A stretch of 64,000 nucleotides of DNA from Flavobacteriaceae bacterium PS02334 (GTDB lineage: Bacteria; Bacteroidota; Bacteroidia; Flavobacteriales; Flavobacteriaceae): positions 1 to 64,000 of the forward strand of contig JASCOH010000006.1 in the NCBI GenBank assembly GCA_029959295.1. Reading direction: 5' to 3'. The stretch's first letter is position 1. Each line of letters opens with the position of its first letter. A program made the translations under genes and the position numbers. This document shows positions 8,060 to 16,194 of this stretch, in pieces. The notes under the pieces were generated by a model, which saw only the letters and a program-made list of their open reading frames with translations, was not told the DNA's origin and searched no databases.

Positions 8060-8821
8060 TTATTTCTTAGCATTTGCTGCTGCTTCAATAACTTTCAGTA
8101 CTTCTTCTGGGTGAGACAGCATCACGACGTGGCTTGCTTCAATTTCTGTAGTTTTTGCATTGGCTCTTTTTGACATGAATCTTTGTAAATCAGGATGTAT
8201 CGACTTGTCGCTTTTGGCTAAAACATACCAGCTTGGTTTTGTCTTCCATGCCGGAACACCGCTTTTTTCAGCAAATACATTTTGTGCTCCAGGAGTTTGG
8301 GTAGCAAAGATCAGGTTTTGCTCTTTTTCTTTTAAATCTTGGGCAAATACGGTTTTAACGCCTTCTAGCGTAAGGTAAAGAAAGTTGCCTGATGGCTGCA
8401 AATAGTTGCCAATTGTTACCGCAGGACCTTTTGCGGATAAAGAAGCAAGCGATTCTCCTGAATCTGGAACTAACGCAGCTACATAAACCAGTCCTGTAAC
8501 TTTTGGATCATTTCCTGCTTGGGTAATTACAAAACCGCCCCAAGAATGACCTACTAAAATAACATTTCCTTTAGCCTGGTCAATGGCTCTTTGCGTAGCG
8601 GCAACATCATCGGCAAGCGATGTAATCGGGTTTTGTACAGAAATTACAGGATATCCTTTTGCTTGCAATGCCGTAATTTGGTTTGACCAGGAAGAACCGT
8701 CAGCCCAAATTCCGTGGACAAAAATGATGGTTGGTTTTTCAGCAGTGGACTTTTGAGAAAAAGAAGTGAAAGAGCTAAGCAATAGCAAAGCTGCGAATGT
8801 AAAAAATTTGATTGTTTTCAT
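8060..8821 (-). CDS. secreted alpha/beta hydrolase
   Basis: 253 aa with a signal peptide (MKTIKFFTFAALLLLSSFTSFSQ). It shows the alpha/beta hydrolase pattern: HGIWADGSSW near residue 36 (oxyanion region), the nucleophile elbow GHSWGG with Ser93, a likely acid within the YVLAKSDKSI segment and a C-terminal His in EASHVVMLSHP. The layout matches small esterase-like hydrolases of the salicylate/HNL-like group. The substrate is unknown and the signal peptide points to the periplasm. An AraC-type regulator lies 157 bp upstream on the same strand, so it may control this gene. Confidence 0.85.
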   Translation of the reverse strand: MKTIKFFTFAALLLLSSFTSFSQKSTAEKPTIIFVHGIWADGSSWSNQITALQAKGYPVISVQNPITSLADDVAATQRAIDQAKGNVILVGHSWGGFVITQAGNDPKVTGLVYVAALVPDSGESLASLSAKGPAVTIGNYLQPSGNFLYLTLEGVKTVFAQDLKEKEQNLIFATQTPGAQNVFAEKSGVPAWKTKPSWYVLAKSDKSIHPDLQRFMSKRANAKTTEIEASHVVMLSHPEEVLKVIEAAANAKK

Positions 8822-8978
8822 GTTGATATAATTTTAGTTTCATTATTATGATGCAAAGTTGCGACAGAAGGCCAGTAAAGTCGATGGACATATTTCCTGA
8901 ATCCATGACGATTTTTCCTGAATGCGACTTTTAAGTGAAATTTCTAAATTATTTATAAAACAATACGGTATTCAATAT

Positions 8979-9827
8979 TTAAATCAGCTCTTGCTTCCTA
9001 AAATCAGATGGGCTCAGCTGGGTATGTTTCTTGAAAAAGCGGCTGAAATGCGAAGCGTCTTCAAAGCCCAGTTCAAAAGCAATTTCTTTGGAAGTTTTAT
9101 CGGTGTAGAAAAAAAGCCTCTTTGCTTCGCTGATAATGCGTTCTTGGATGATCTGCGACGGCGATTTATAGCGGTACTGCAAGAAGAGATTGGAAAGTGT
9201 TTTTGGAGATTTGTTTAGCAAGTCGGCATAATATTGTACGGCATGGCTGGTTTTGTAGTGAAGGTAAACCAAGGCATTGAACTCTCTGATGAGGTCGAAT
9301 TTATCATCGGCCAGAGGCAAGTTATCTGTAACTTGTGATTTGGCGAGTCGGGTCGTAATTATAATCAGTCTTTTCAAGAGCATCTGCAGCATGTCAGTCT
9401 TTATCGTGTCTATCGTTTCAAATTCCTCGATAAACATTTCCTGCAAATTTTCAAGCTTTGCGCGGTGGGAATCATCGAGAGAAAGAAACAAAGTGCCGGT
9501 GAATCCGAAAAATAAAAAGCCAATGCAGCTGATAATGGGATTGTTGTCAATCAGGCAGTAAAAATCTCTGTTGTATTGCCAGATGGCTATTTTTTCAGGA
9601 TGCTCGAAGGAGAAAGTTTCATTGGAAACCAGTGGCAACAAGCTCCAGGCAGGAAATTGATAAGCGATGCCGTTGATCGTGACTTCCTGTTCTTCGGCAG
9701 TATTAAACACTATGGTCAGAAGCTCTTCTTTTTCAGTAGTTTTTCTCAAGCGCTCATCAAGTCCCGTTTCACCGTAGATGAAATATACTTTTCCATTCGT
9801 TTTCGGGACAGTGTGTTCTAGATACAT
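8979..9827 (-). CDS. AraC-family transcriptional regulator
   Basis: 282 aa. The N-terminal half is a cupin-like sensor region (VTINGIAYQFPAWSLLPLVSNETFSF; IWQYNRDFYCLID). The last 100 residues are a double HTH of the AraC type (YYADLLNKSPKTLSNLFLQ, then ELGFEDASHFSRFFKKH), ending PSDFRKQELI. There is no membrane segment, so it acts in the cytoplasm. It is probably an activator of the neighbouring alpha/beta hydrolase gene. The inducer is not evident. Confidence 0.88.
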   Translation of the reverse strand: MYLEHTVPKTNGKVYFIYGETGLDERLRKTTEKEELLTIVFNTAEEQEVTINGIAYQFPAWSLLPLVSNETFSFEHPEKIAIWQYNRDFYCLIDNNPIISCIGFLFFGFTGTLFLSLDDSHRAKLENLQEMFIEEFETIDTIKTDMLQMLLKRLIIITTRLAKSQVTDNLPLADDKFDLIREFNALVYLHYKTSHAVQYYADLLNKSPKTLSNLFLQYRYKSPSQIIQERIISEAKRLFFYTDKTSKEIAFELGFEDASHFSRFFKKHTQLSPSDFRKQELI

Positions 9828-9915
9828 GGAGATAGCCGATTATATTTTGCAAACAGATTTATGAAATTAAAAACAGTGCATTCTTGAAATGCAGTTGTAA
9901 ATATATAAAATAAAA

Positions 9916-9947
9916 AAATCCCAAACTCAATTAAGAGTTTGGGATTT
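9916..9947 (-). terminator. intrinsic terminator of the RCC1-protein operon
   Basis: A 13-bp perfect stem (9916-9928 with 9935-9947) and six-base loop, followed on the minus strand by a run of seven T. It lies 19 bp past the stop codon of the gene at 9966. Confidence 0.93.
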
Positions 9948-9965
9948 AAAGTTTAAAAAGTGCTT

Positions 9966-12059
9966 TTATCTTTTAATAATCTTTAAAGTTTTAGCCTGAT
10001 TGTCTGCTTGTACTTTTACGAGGTAAGTTCCTGCGCTTAGCTTTGAAACATCTACTTTTGCTTCGTTGGCATTTATTGTTTTTGCAATTACTTCTTGTCC
10101 TAGCAGGTTATAAATCGAAACAGCTGTGATTTCATCGCTGAAAGAAATTGTCAGGATATTATCTACAGGGTTTGGATAGGCTTTTAAAGCGGCAATTGCT
10201 TGTTGTTCGCCAACTTCTAAAGGAGGATTTCCTGGACAGGTGAGATTGAAAGGTGCATTTCTATCGGTGTTTGCAGTGCCATCGCCTAAGGTTCCGTCAA
10301 TATTCCTTCCCCAAACCCAGAGGCTGCCGTCGCTTTTTATAGCCAAGCTGTGTGCAAAGCCACCAACAGCGGTCTGCCAATTTGTGGCAACTCCAATTTT
10401 TGTCGGTACTAATTTATTTACAAAAGTTCCGTCACCGACCCGCCCGTCGCCGTTATATCCCCACGACCAGACTGTGCCGTCTGTTTTTGTAGCTATTGCG
10501 TGTTCGGTTCCTGCAGAAATAGTCAGCCAGTTGGTTGCAGTTCCGATTTGAGTAGGCACAGTTTTGTCTACCGTAGTGCCGTCTCCCAATTTCCCGGCAT
10601 AATTATTGCCCCAAGCCCATAGTGTTCCGTCTGTTTTTATGGCATAAGTAGAATTAGCTCCTACGGCAATAGCCTTCCAGTTAGTTGCAGTGCCTACTTG
10701 AATTGGAACACGGCTATTAGCTGTAGTTCCATTACCGAATTGCCCTCCATTATATCCCCAAATCCAAATCGTACCATCAGATTTTAAGCCTACGGAGTGC
10801 ACATTGCCGGCACCAACGCTAGTCCAGTTTGTTGCGTCGTCTACTTGTACTGGCGATCTGAAATCGGTTGTAGAGCCTATGCCTAATTGGCCATATTCGT
10901 TGCGTCCCATGGCCCAAAGTGTTCCATTGGTTTTTACTGCGATAGTGTGCTCAGATCCTGGCGCTACACTTTTCCAGTTGGTGTCAGTTCCTACCTGGGT
11001 TGGCGTTCTTACGCTGTTTACTGTGTTTACTCCCAGTCCTCCATAGCCATTGGTTCCCCAAGCCCATAGTGTTCCATTTGTTTTTATTGCAAATGTATTA
11101 GATTGTCTTGCATATACTCTTTGAAAATCGCTTGTGGTTCCAATTCGTGTCAGGGTAAGTCTGTCAACAAAAGTATTGTCGCCCAATTCACCAAAGTCAT
11201 TGCGTCCTGAACCCCAAAGCGTGCCGTCTGATTTTACTACGAAGCTATTCGAAGCTCCTCCGGCAACAGCTATAACGCATGCTACCGGTGGCGGTACTGC
11301 AATGCTGATCACATTTTTAAAAACAGGACCCCAAACATTTGTGTTGTCTTTTATGCGGACGTTGAAAACATGCAATCCGGCTGTTTGCGGTACAGCAACT
11401 TCCGCATTGAAAATCTTTTCAAAGGCGCTGTTAAAATTGCCATCGAATGCCAAAAGCACTGTTCCGTTGCCTTGTCCTGGATCATTGTCCCAGAAGCATT
11501 CTGCTTGAGAAATGGCAAGTGGCGTTGAAGTGACAAGACTGCTGACGTTAATTACATTAGTGAAAACAGGTCCCCAAACTCCGGTATTGTCTTTAATTCG
11601 GATATTGAATTTGTGCAATCCTGCGGCTGGTGCAGTGATTCCTGTTTTTGACAATTGCTCGAAAGCGCTTGCGAAATTTCCATCGGCTGCTAAAACTGCG
11701 GTACCGTTGCCTTGCCCTGGATCAGTATCCCAAAAATATTCAGCTTGTGATATGCTGACTACTGTTGATGTTACGAGTTGGGTCACATTAATTACATTGG
11801 TAAAAACCGGTCCCCAAGCACCAGTGTTGTCTTTTACACGGATGTTGAATTTGTGCAATCCCGCACTAGGCGCGGCTATTCCTGTTTTTGACAATTGCTC
11901 GAAAGCGCTTGCAAAATTTCCATCGGCTGCTAAAACTGCAGTACCGTTTCCTTGTCCTGGATCGGTATCCCAAAAATATTCGGCTTGATTTATCGACGTC
12001 TGCGCTTGGCAAAAGAATATCGATAAAAGAGCCAGAACAATTAAAAATTGTTTTTTCAT
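9966..12059 (-). CDS. T9SS-sorted protein with three N-terminal repeats and RCC1 propeller
   Basis: 697 aa. A signal peptide (to about residue 19) is followed by three tandem repeats of about 80 residues (about 22-258), each with AEYFWDTDPGQGNGT, AGLHKFNIR and KDNTGAWGPVF-like motifs; the third is more diverged. Then come seven RCC1-type repeats of about 50 residues (about 260-605; pattern TDGTLWAWGNN, GDGT, NW), enough to close a seven-bladed beta-propeller. The end (about 625-697: YPNPVDNILTISF, SIYNLLGQEV, LSAGTYLVKV, LKIIKR) is a type A T9SS C-terminal sorting domain. The protein is therefore predicted to be exported by the type IX system and attached to, or released from, the cell surface. 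The gene starts 19 bp after the stop of the beta-helix gene, forming an operon. The ligand is unknown. Confidence 0.9.
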   Translation of the reverse strand: MKKQFLIVLALLSIFFCQAQTSINQAEYFWDTDPGQGNGTAVLAADGNFASAFEQLSKTGIAAPSAGLHKFNIRVKDNTGAWGPVFTNVINVTQLVTSTVVSISQAEYFWDTDPGQGNGTAVLAADGNFASAFEQLSKTGITAPAAGLHKFNIRIKDNTGVWGPVFTNVINVSSLVTSTPLAISQAECFWDNDPGQGNGTVLLAFDGNFNSAFEKIFNAEVAVPQTAGLHVFNVRIKDNTNVWGPVFKNVISIAVPPPVACVIAVAGGASNSFVVKSDGTLWGSGRNDFGELGDNTFVDRLTLTRIGTTSDFQRVYARQSNTFAIKTNGTLWAWGTNGYGGLGVNTVNSVRTPTQVGTDTNWKSVAPGSEHTIAVKTNGTLWAMGRNEYGQLGIGSTTDFRSPVQVDDATNWTSVGAGNVHSVGLKSDGTIWIWGYNGGQFGNGTTANSRVPIQVGTATNWKAIAVGANSTYAIKTDGTLWAWGNNYAGKLGDGTTVDKTVPTQIGTATNWLTISAGTEHAIATKTDGTVWSWGYNGDGRVGDGTFVNKLVPTKIGVATNWQTAVGGFAHSLAIKSDGSLWVWGRNIDGTLGDGTANTDRNAPFNLTCPGNPPLEVGEQQAIAALKAYPNPVDNILTISFSDEITAVSIYNLLGQEVIAKTINANEAKVDVSKLSAGTYLVKVQADNQAKTLKIIKR
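11414..11991 (-). repeat. tandem 240-bp repeat array inside the RCC1-protein gene
   Basis: The first and second protein repeats are nearly identical in DNA at an exact 240-bp offset (for example around 11641 and 11881), with only scattered mostly silent changes. The third copy (about 11414-11515) is recognisable but diverged. This indicates a recent internal duplication or gene conversion that could change repeat number. Confidence 0.85.
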
Positions 12060-12078
12060 CTTATCTTGTGATTATAAA

Positions 12079-13257
12079 TTATTTAGAGTAGCCAGAACCG
12101 ATAACATTTAATGTAGAGGTACCTACATTGATTGTTCTTGGTGTGCTTAAATAATTTATCTGTGGCTTAACGCCAACGTTTGCAGGCCAGTAGTTGTTCC
12201 AGCTGTTTGAACCTCCTAAGTTACCGATGTCATTTCTAGTCAAATCTAAATCAGTATATTCTACTGCTGGAGAACCCGCATTGACATTGGCACCAGAAAC
12301 AGTGTGGCTATTTGCGTTAACTGTAAAATCTCCCATAGTATTTGATCCTTGATTAGCCACATTGTTTAGAAGAAAAGTAACTCCAGACATGTTGTAGTAA
12401 GCAGATACAGTTGCGTTAGCGTTGTAATTGTAAATTACATAATCATTTCCAGAAGTCAATACATTATTGTAGATAGAAATATTTCCGGTATTTCCTGATG
12501 CTAAGTTGATTGAGACTCCTTCACCAAACTGGCCACCGCCGTTAGTGCTTGTGTCTGCTACATTATTAGTAATTTCATTAGTGCTTCCATTTTTTACAGC
12601 CCAAATATTGAATGAACCTTGCGTAAGGAAGTTGTTTAAGAATTTAAAGATGTAATTTTTTTGGCTATTTGAAATACCATAAGAAACAATATTGGCAATG
12701 ATTTCAATGTCATCAGTAGCTAAGCTTGTATCTGCAGGGTCATTTCCATTTGATATAAACAAAGAACTAAATATGTTTCCTGTGCATCTTCCATGTGATA
12801 TACCAGTTTCGTTTTCTACAGTACATCCTGAGAGATTGGCCGTAGTGTTTGCTCTAGCGGCATCAAAAAAAACTATTAGAGAGTTAAAGACGTTTAAAGT
12901 AGTTCTTCCACCAGTTGTTGCGCCAGAAACAGTAACACTGCCGACATTTGCATTGTGTATTGTCACAACTCTTCCTGCAAGAGGTGACACTACAATGTTT
13001 CCTTGCAATTTATATCTTTCAAAATTGGTTTCAGAAACAAAAGTCAATGATTTGTTTATTGTCAAGTTTTCAATATAAGCGGCTCCTGCAGCTTTTGGCT
13101 TGATGATGATTCGATCCCCGTTTGCGGAAGCTGTAATAGCAGCTGTAATTGTTGAGTAAGCACCATTGGCACCATTTTCTCTAACATACAAATCTGCGGC
13201 GGAAGCCAGGTTTGCAAATAAACCTGCAATTGCAATAAAAAGTAACTGTTTTTTCAT
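12079..13257 (-). CDS. secreted protein, predicted parallel beta-helix
   Basis: 392 aa. Signal peptide MKKQLLFIAIAGLFANLASA. The N-terminal part (ADLYVRENGANGAYSTITAA, then NGDRIIIKPKAAGAAYIENL) is the start typical of pectate-lyase-like right-handed beta-helix proteins in Bacteroidota. The body is made of short turns rich in Asn, Gly, Ser and Ile (NITNNV, ISIYNNVLTSGN, VSAYYNMSG). The C-terminal GSPAVEYTDLDLTRNDIG recalls the closing segment of such helices. There is no T9SS C-terminal domain, so it may be periplasmic or exported with its partner. It is the first gene of an operon with the RCC1/T9SS protein. The catalytic role cannot be judged. Confidence 0.75.
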   Translation of the reverse strand: MKKQLLFIAIAGLFANLASAADLYVRENGANGAYSTITAAITASANGDRIIIKPKAAGAAYIENLTINKSLTFVSETNFERYKLQGNIVVSPLAGRVVTIHNANVGSVTVSGATTGGRTTLNVFNSLIVFFDAARANTTANLSGCTVENETGISHGRCTGNIFSSLFISNGNDPADTSLATDDIEIIANIVSYGISNSQKNYIFKFLNNFLTQGSFNIWAVKNGSTNEITNNVADTSTNGGGQFGEGVSINLASGNTGNISIYNNVLTSGNDYVIYNYNANATVSAYYNMSGVTFLLNNVANQGSNTMGDFTVNANSHTVSGANVNAGSPAVEYTDLDLTRNDIGNLGGSNSWNNYWPANVGVKPQINYLSTPRTINVGTSTLNVIGSGYSK

Positions 13258-13738
13258 GTTTGTGTTTTTAAGCTGTCCGAGATTTTTGAGGGTCTCAGAT
13301 TTTTATTAATAATTAGTATGAGGTATTAGGTTTGGTTTTTTGGCAAAGATTTTTAATTCTATTTATGTTTTATTTTTAAGGAAATTTCTTAAGGCTTACA
13401 AACATAGATAATATAAACTATTTGGAAAACAATTATTAGATTATCAAATGTTAATTTTTTTGTGTTTTCGAAATTCTTAGGGATAAAGTCTAGTATTACT
13501 TCGTTAAAATATTCTATTTGATAAAAGATTGCTTAACTAAATCTGTATGTCATGCTGAAGAGCAGGTTGTAATTCTTTTCATCTTTGTTGAACTTCTATT
13601 TAAAACTTTAATTGCAACTCAAAAATATGTCAAAAGCAAATGACAATTTTAACCGATGTACAAACAGCAGTTTTAAGATGAAATTCGTCGAAATCTAAAC
13701 TAAATTCGTTTTTAAGAAAGAATAGAAATTAAAGGTTT

Positions 13739-13867
13739 TCAGGCAAAACCAGAAATTTTTCCTTTTTGTGGACAGAAAGCGAAATGGTCTGCATGGTCTT
13801 GAGAATAAGAATTTGAAAAAAAGGAAAGCAGCAGTAGTAAAGAAATCTGTTTGAATATTTTAAGCAT
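13739..13867 (-). pseudogene. signal-peptide remnant or small secreted peptide (42 aa)
   Basis: The ATG at 13867 opens 42 codons. They have a strong lipid-spanning signal (MLKIFKQISLLLLLSFFSNS, YSQ cleavage) followed by only about 19 mature residues (DHADHFAFCPQKGKISGFA) and TGA at 13739-13741. The mature part has His-Ala-Asp-His and one Cys. It could be the start of a lost secreted protein whose frame is broken after residue 42, or a genuine small secreted peptide. No continuation was found in other frames downstream. Confidence 0.4.
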
Positions 13868-13992
13868 ATAAAAAGAAGGTAATTTTATAATTTGATGCAA
13901 AAAAGTAGGCAATATAAAAATTATTTGCAGACGCTAGAAAAATCCAGCCTTAATTTAAATTAAAGATTTTTCTGATAACATTGCATAAAAAA

Positions 13993-14024
13993 TGGGATAG
14001 CCTAGAAATTTCTAAACTATCCCA
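13993..14024 (-). terminator. terminator of tRNA-Ala
   Basis: An 8-bp stem (13993-14000 with 14017-14024), extended by a partly paired interior, with a run of T on the minus strand just after it. It begins six bases beyond the tRNA 3' end. Confidence 0.85.
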
Positions 14025-14029
14025 CTATG

Positions 14030-14103
14030 TGGAGAATATCGGATTCGAACCGACCACCTCTTGCCTGCCAGGCAAGCGCTCTAGCCAAATGAGCTAATCC
14101 CCC
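14030..14103 (-). tRNA. tRNA-Ala (anticodon GGC)
   Basis: A 74-nt cloverleaf: acceptor GGGGGAT paired with ATTCTCC (two G-U pairs), a GCTC/GAGC D-stem, anticodon stem CTTGC/GCAAG with loop CTGGCAG (anticodon GGC), and a T-arm with GGTTCGAATCC. The CCA end is not encoded. Anticodon GGC reads the alanine codon GCC. Confidence 0.93.
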
Positions 14104-14414
14104 AAAAACCGATAGCAAATAAAGTCAATTAATTTGCAAAAACCAAATCTCGATACAAAAAGAACCAATTCATTTGCAAAGCAGGCAATCTTCTTAAATA
14201 ACCTTAAATTTCTTATAGACTAAACAAAACTCCAACTAGACTTCATTTTTACCAAAACAAGATTTTACATTTGAATAAAATGCACCAAAGCCATATGTAC
14301 TCCATGCTTAAGGCACATGTAAAGCATACTTAAAGCGTACCCGTGGTACCTAGCAAATAATTCAAATTCTTTGCAAAACCCAAAATTCATGGCGAAAAAT
14401 CCACAACTCATTCT

Positions 14415-14422
14415 TATCTTTG
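14415..14422 (+). promoter_or_regulatory. -7 promoter box of the enoyl-CoA hydratase gene
   Basis: TATCTTTG matches the Bacteroidota -7 consensus TAnnTTTG and lies 18 bp before the ATG at 14440. It decides against in-frame starts further upstream, which would lie before the predicted transcript start. No good -33 TTG is seen. Confidence 0.6.
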
Positions 14423-14439
14423 GGCAAACAATTAGCCCA

Positions 14440-15201
14440 ATGACACAAGACAGAGGTAGCTTGCAAACTACCATACAAAATAAGATTGCCACGGTTGAAT
14501 TCGGGCATCCGGCGAGCAATTCATTTCCGAGCGAGTTATTGCAACGCTTGACAGACGAGTTGAACACGCTCAGCGAGAACAGCCAGATTAGCTTGATTAT
14601 ATTGAAAAGCCAAGGCGAAGGCGCATTTTGTGCAGGCGCTTCTTTTAATGAACTGCTGGCAGTTTCTGATTTAATCGAAGGCACAGCATTCTTCTCCGGA
14701 TTTGCAAACGTAATCAACGCCATGCGAAAATGCTCTAAATTAATCATCGGAAGAATACACGGAAAAGCCGTCGGAGGCGGGGTAGGCCTGGCATCCGCCT
14801 GTGATTATGCTTTTGCAACAGCAGAAAGCTCAGTGAAATTATCAGAATTAGCCATAGGAATCGGCCCTTTCGTGATAGAACCAGCCGTATCCAGAAAAAT
14901 AGGAAAAAGCGCTTTGGCAGAAATGACCTTGGCCGCTCACGAATGGAAAAGCGCGGCTTGGGCCAATGAAAAAGGCTTGTACGCCAAGGTTTTCCAAACC
15001 ACAGAAGAATTAGACAAAGAACTTCAAGCGTTTACTGCAAAGTTGAGTTCCTATAATCCAGAAGCGCTGTCAGAGATGAAGAAAGTGCTTTGGGAAAACA
15101 CACAAAACTGGGATTCCCTGCTTTATGAAAGGGCATCTGTTTCTGGAAGATTGGTTTTGTCAGATTTTACCAAAAATGCCCTTAACCAATTCAAAAAGTA
15201 A
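14440..15201 (+). CDS. enoyl-CoA hydratase/isomerase family protein
   Basis: 253 aa from the ATG at 14440; upstream in-frame TTG and ATG codons lie before the -7 box. Crotonase-fold signatures are clear: ATVEFGHPASNSF (strand and first oxyanion loop), GAFCAGASFNELL (first oxyanion hole), GKAVGGGVGLASACDYAFA (second oxyanion hole), then SELAIGIGPFV. The family hydrates or isomerises enoyl-CoA thioesters in fatty-acid, aromatic or branched-chain amino-acid breakdown. The usual hydratase Glu pair is not obvious at the GPFVIEP position, so the exact reaction is open. A single gene, followed 28 bp later by the PTPS gene with its own -7 box. Confidence 0.85.
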   Translation: MTQDRGSLQTTIQNKIATVEFGHPASNSFPSELLQRLTDELNTLSENSQISLIILKSQGEGAFCAGASFNELLAVSDLIEGTAFFSGFANVINAMRKCSKLIIGRIHGKAVGGGVGLASACDYAFATAESSVKLSELAIGIGPFVIEPAVSRKIGKSALAEMTLAAHEWKSAAWANEKGLYAKVFQTTEELDKELQAFTAKLSSYNPEALSEMKKVLWENTQNWDSLLYERASVSGRLVLSDFTKNALNQFKK

Positions 15202-15202
15202 C

Positions 15203-15210
15203 TAAATTTG
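15203..15210 (+). promoter_or_regulatory. -7 promoter box of the queD-like gene
   Basis: TAAATTTG fits TAnnTTTG and ends 18 bp before the ATG at 15229. Confidence 0.5.
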
Positions 15211-15228
15211 CATACTAATTAAAATAGA

Positions 15229-15681
15229 ATGAGTAAAATCAGAATTACCAAGCAATTTAGCTTTGAAACCGGACACGCCCTTTACGGCTATGACGGGAAA
15301 TGCAAGAACGTCCACGGGCACAGCTATAAATTGTCGGTAACCGTTATCGGAACTCCAATAACAGACAGCACAAATGTAAAATTCGGAATGGTAATCGATT
15401 TCTCTGACTTGAAGAAAATAGTTCGCGAAGAAATCGTGGATGTCTTTGACCACGCTACCGTGTTTAACCAAAATACGCCGCATATCGAATTGGCAAATGA
15501 ATTGAAAAGCAGAGACCACCACGTGATATTGGTAGATTATCAGCCAACAAGCGAAAACATGGTTATCGACTTCGCCGCCAAGATTAAAAGCAGGTTGCCA
15601 GAAAACATTGCGCTGCATTCCTTAAGGCTTCAAGAAACAGAAACCTCTTTTGCAGAATGGTTTCAAAGCGATAATCAGTAA
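15229..15681 (+). CDS. queD: 6-pyruvoyl-tetrahydropterin synthase / QueD-type 6-carboxytetrahydropterin synthase
   Basis: 150 aa. The zinc ligands are visible as His16 (TGHALYG), His29 and His31 (VHGHSY), with the catalytic Cys25 just before them (KCKNVHGH). FGMVIDFSDLKKIV and DHATVFN are typical of the family, and PTSENMVIDFA is the pterin-binding part. Members of this length in Bacteroidota usually make 6-carboxy-5,6,7,8-tetrahydropterin for queuosine synthesis, but a pterin role cannot be excluded from sequence alone. The gene is followed at 70 bp by dCMP deaminase. Confidence 0.88.
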   Translation: MSKIRITKQFSFETGHALYGYDGKCKNVHGHSYKLSVTVIGTPITDSTNVKFGMVIDFSDLKKIVREEIVDVFDHATVFNQNTPHIELANELKSRDHHVILVDYQPTSENMVIDFAAKIKSRLPENIALHSLRLQETETSFAEWFQSDNQ

Positions 15682-15750
15682 TTAGCAAAAAGGCAAAAGG
15701 CAAAAGTCGCCAAAATGGCTTAGCGCCTTAGAACCTTAGCACCTCAAAGA
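15682..15750. repeat. short tandem low-complexity intergenic repeat
   Basis: Contains aaaaggcaaaaggcaaaag followed by agcgccttagaaccttagcacctcaaag, which are 7- to 8-base near-repeats. Similar phrases occur at 21357-21393 and 40801-40866. Confidence 0.5.
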
Positions 15751-16194
15751 ATGAACTCGAACAAACTCAACAAATACGACAAAGCTTACCTCCGCATCGC
15801 AAAAGAATGGAGCAGGCTGTCCTATTGCAGAAGAAAGCAAGTTGGCGCAATTATTGTAAAAGACAGGATGATCATTTCTGACGGATACAACGGCACGCCC
15901 TCCGGATTTGAGAATTGCTGTGAAAGCGAAGACGGATTGACATTGTGGTATGTGCTGCATGCAGAAGCAAATGCAATATTAAAAGTAGCTGGTTCAACGC
16001 AGTCTTGCGATAAGGCTACACTTTATATTACTTTGTCGCCTTGCAAAGAATGCAGCAAATTAATCCATCAATCCGGAATAAAAAGGGTTGTCTATCAAGA
16101 CGGCTACAAAGACGAATCAGGAATACAATTTTTAAAAGATGCTGGCGTTGAGGTAGTGCATATCTCAGAAACCGAAATGAATGAAAAACAGTAA
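15751..16194 (+). CDS. dCMP deaminase family protein
   Basis: 147 aa. A zinc-dependent cytidine/deoxycytidylate deaminase: HAEANAIL (zinc His and catalytic Glu) and PCKECSKLI (two Cys zinc ligands), with TPSGFENCCE as the family's additional Cys-containing loop. dCMP deaminase converts dCMP to dUMP for thymidylate synthesis. The final 14 bases overlap the start of the S41 protease gene, suggesting translational coupling. Confidence 0.9.
   Translation: MNSNKLNKYDKAYLRIAKEWSRLSYCRRKQVGAIIVKDRMIISDGYNGTPSGFENCCESEDGLTLWYVLHAEANAILKVAGSTQSCDKATLYITLSPCKECSKLIHQSGIKRVVYQDGYKDESGIQFLKDAGVEVVHISETEMNEKQ

Larger units (their letters stand above)
13258..14029. other. 770-bp intergenic region, AT-rich
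   Basis: The left part (13258-13738) is the upstream region of the leftward beta-helix operon and holds nothing else I can identify. The right part contains a 42-codon open frame with a signal peptide (13739-13867) and the terminator of tRNA-Ala (13993-14024). Confidence 0.6.

Noticed and set aside
11134-11988. Long plus-strand frames opposite the RCC1 gene
   Set aside because: They mirror the tandem repeats of the real minus-strand gene and lack starts, promoters and recognisable protein features.
14030-14103. Calling this tRNA glycine because of the GCC/GGC letters around the anticodon
   Set aside because: The seven-base loop CTGGCAG places the anticodon at GGC, which is alanine.
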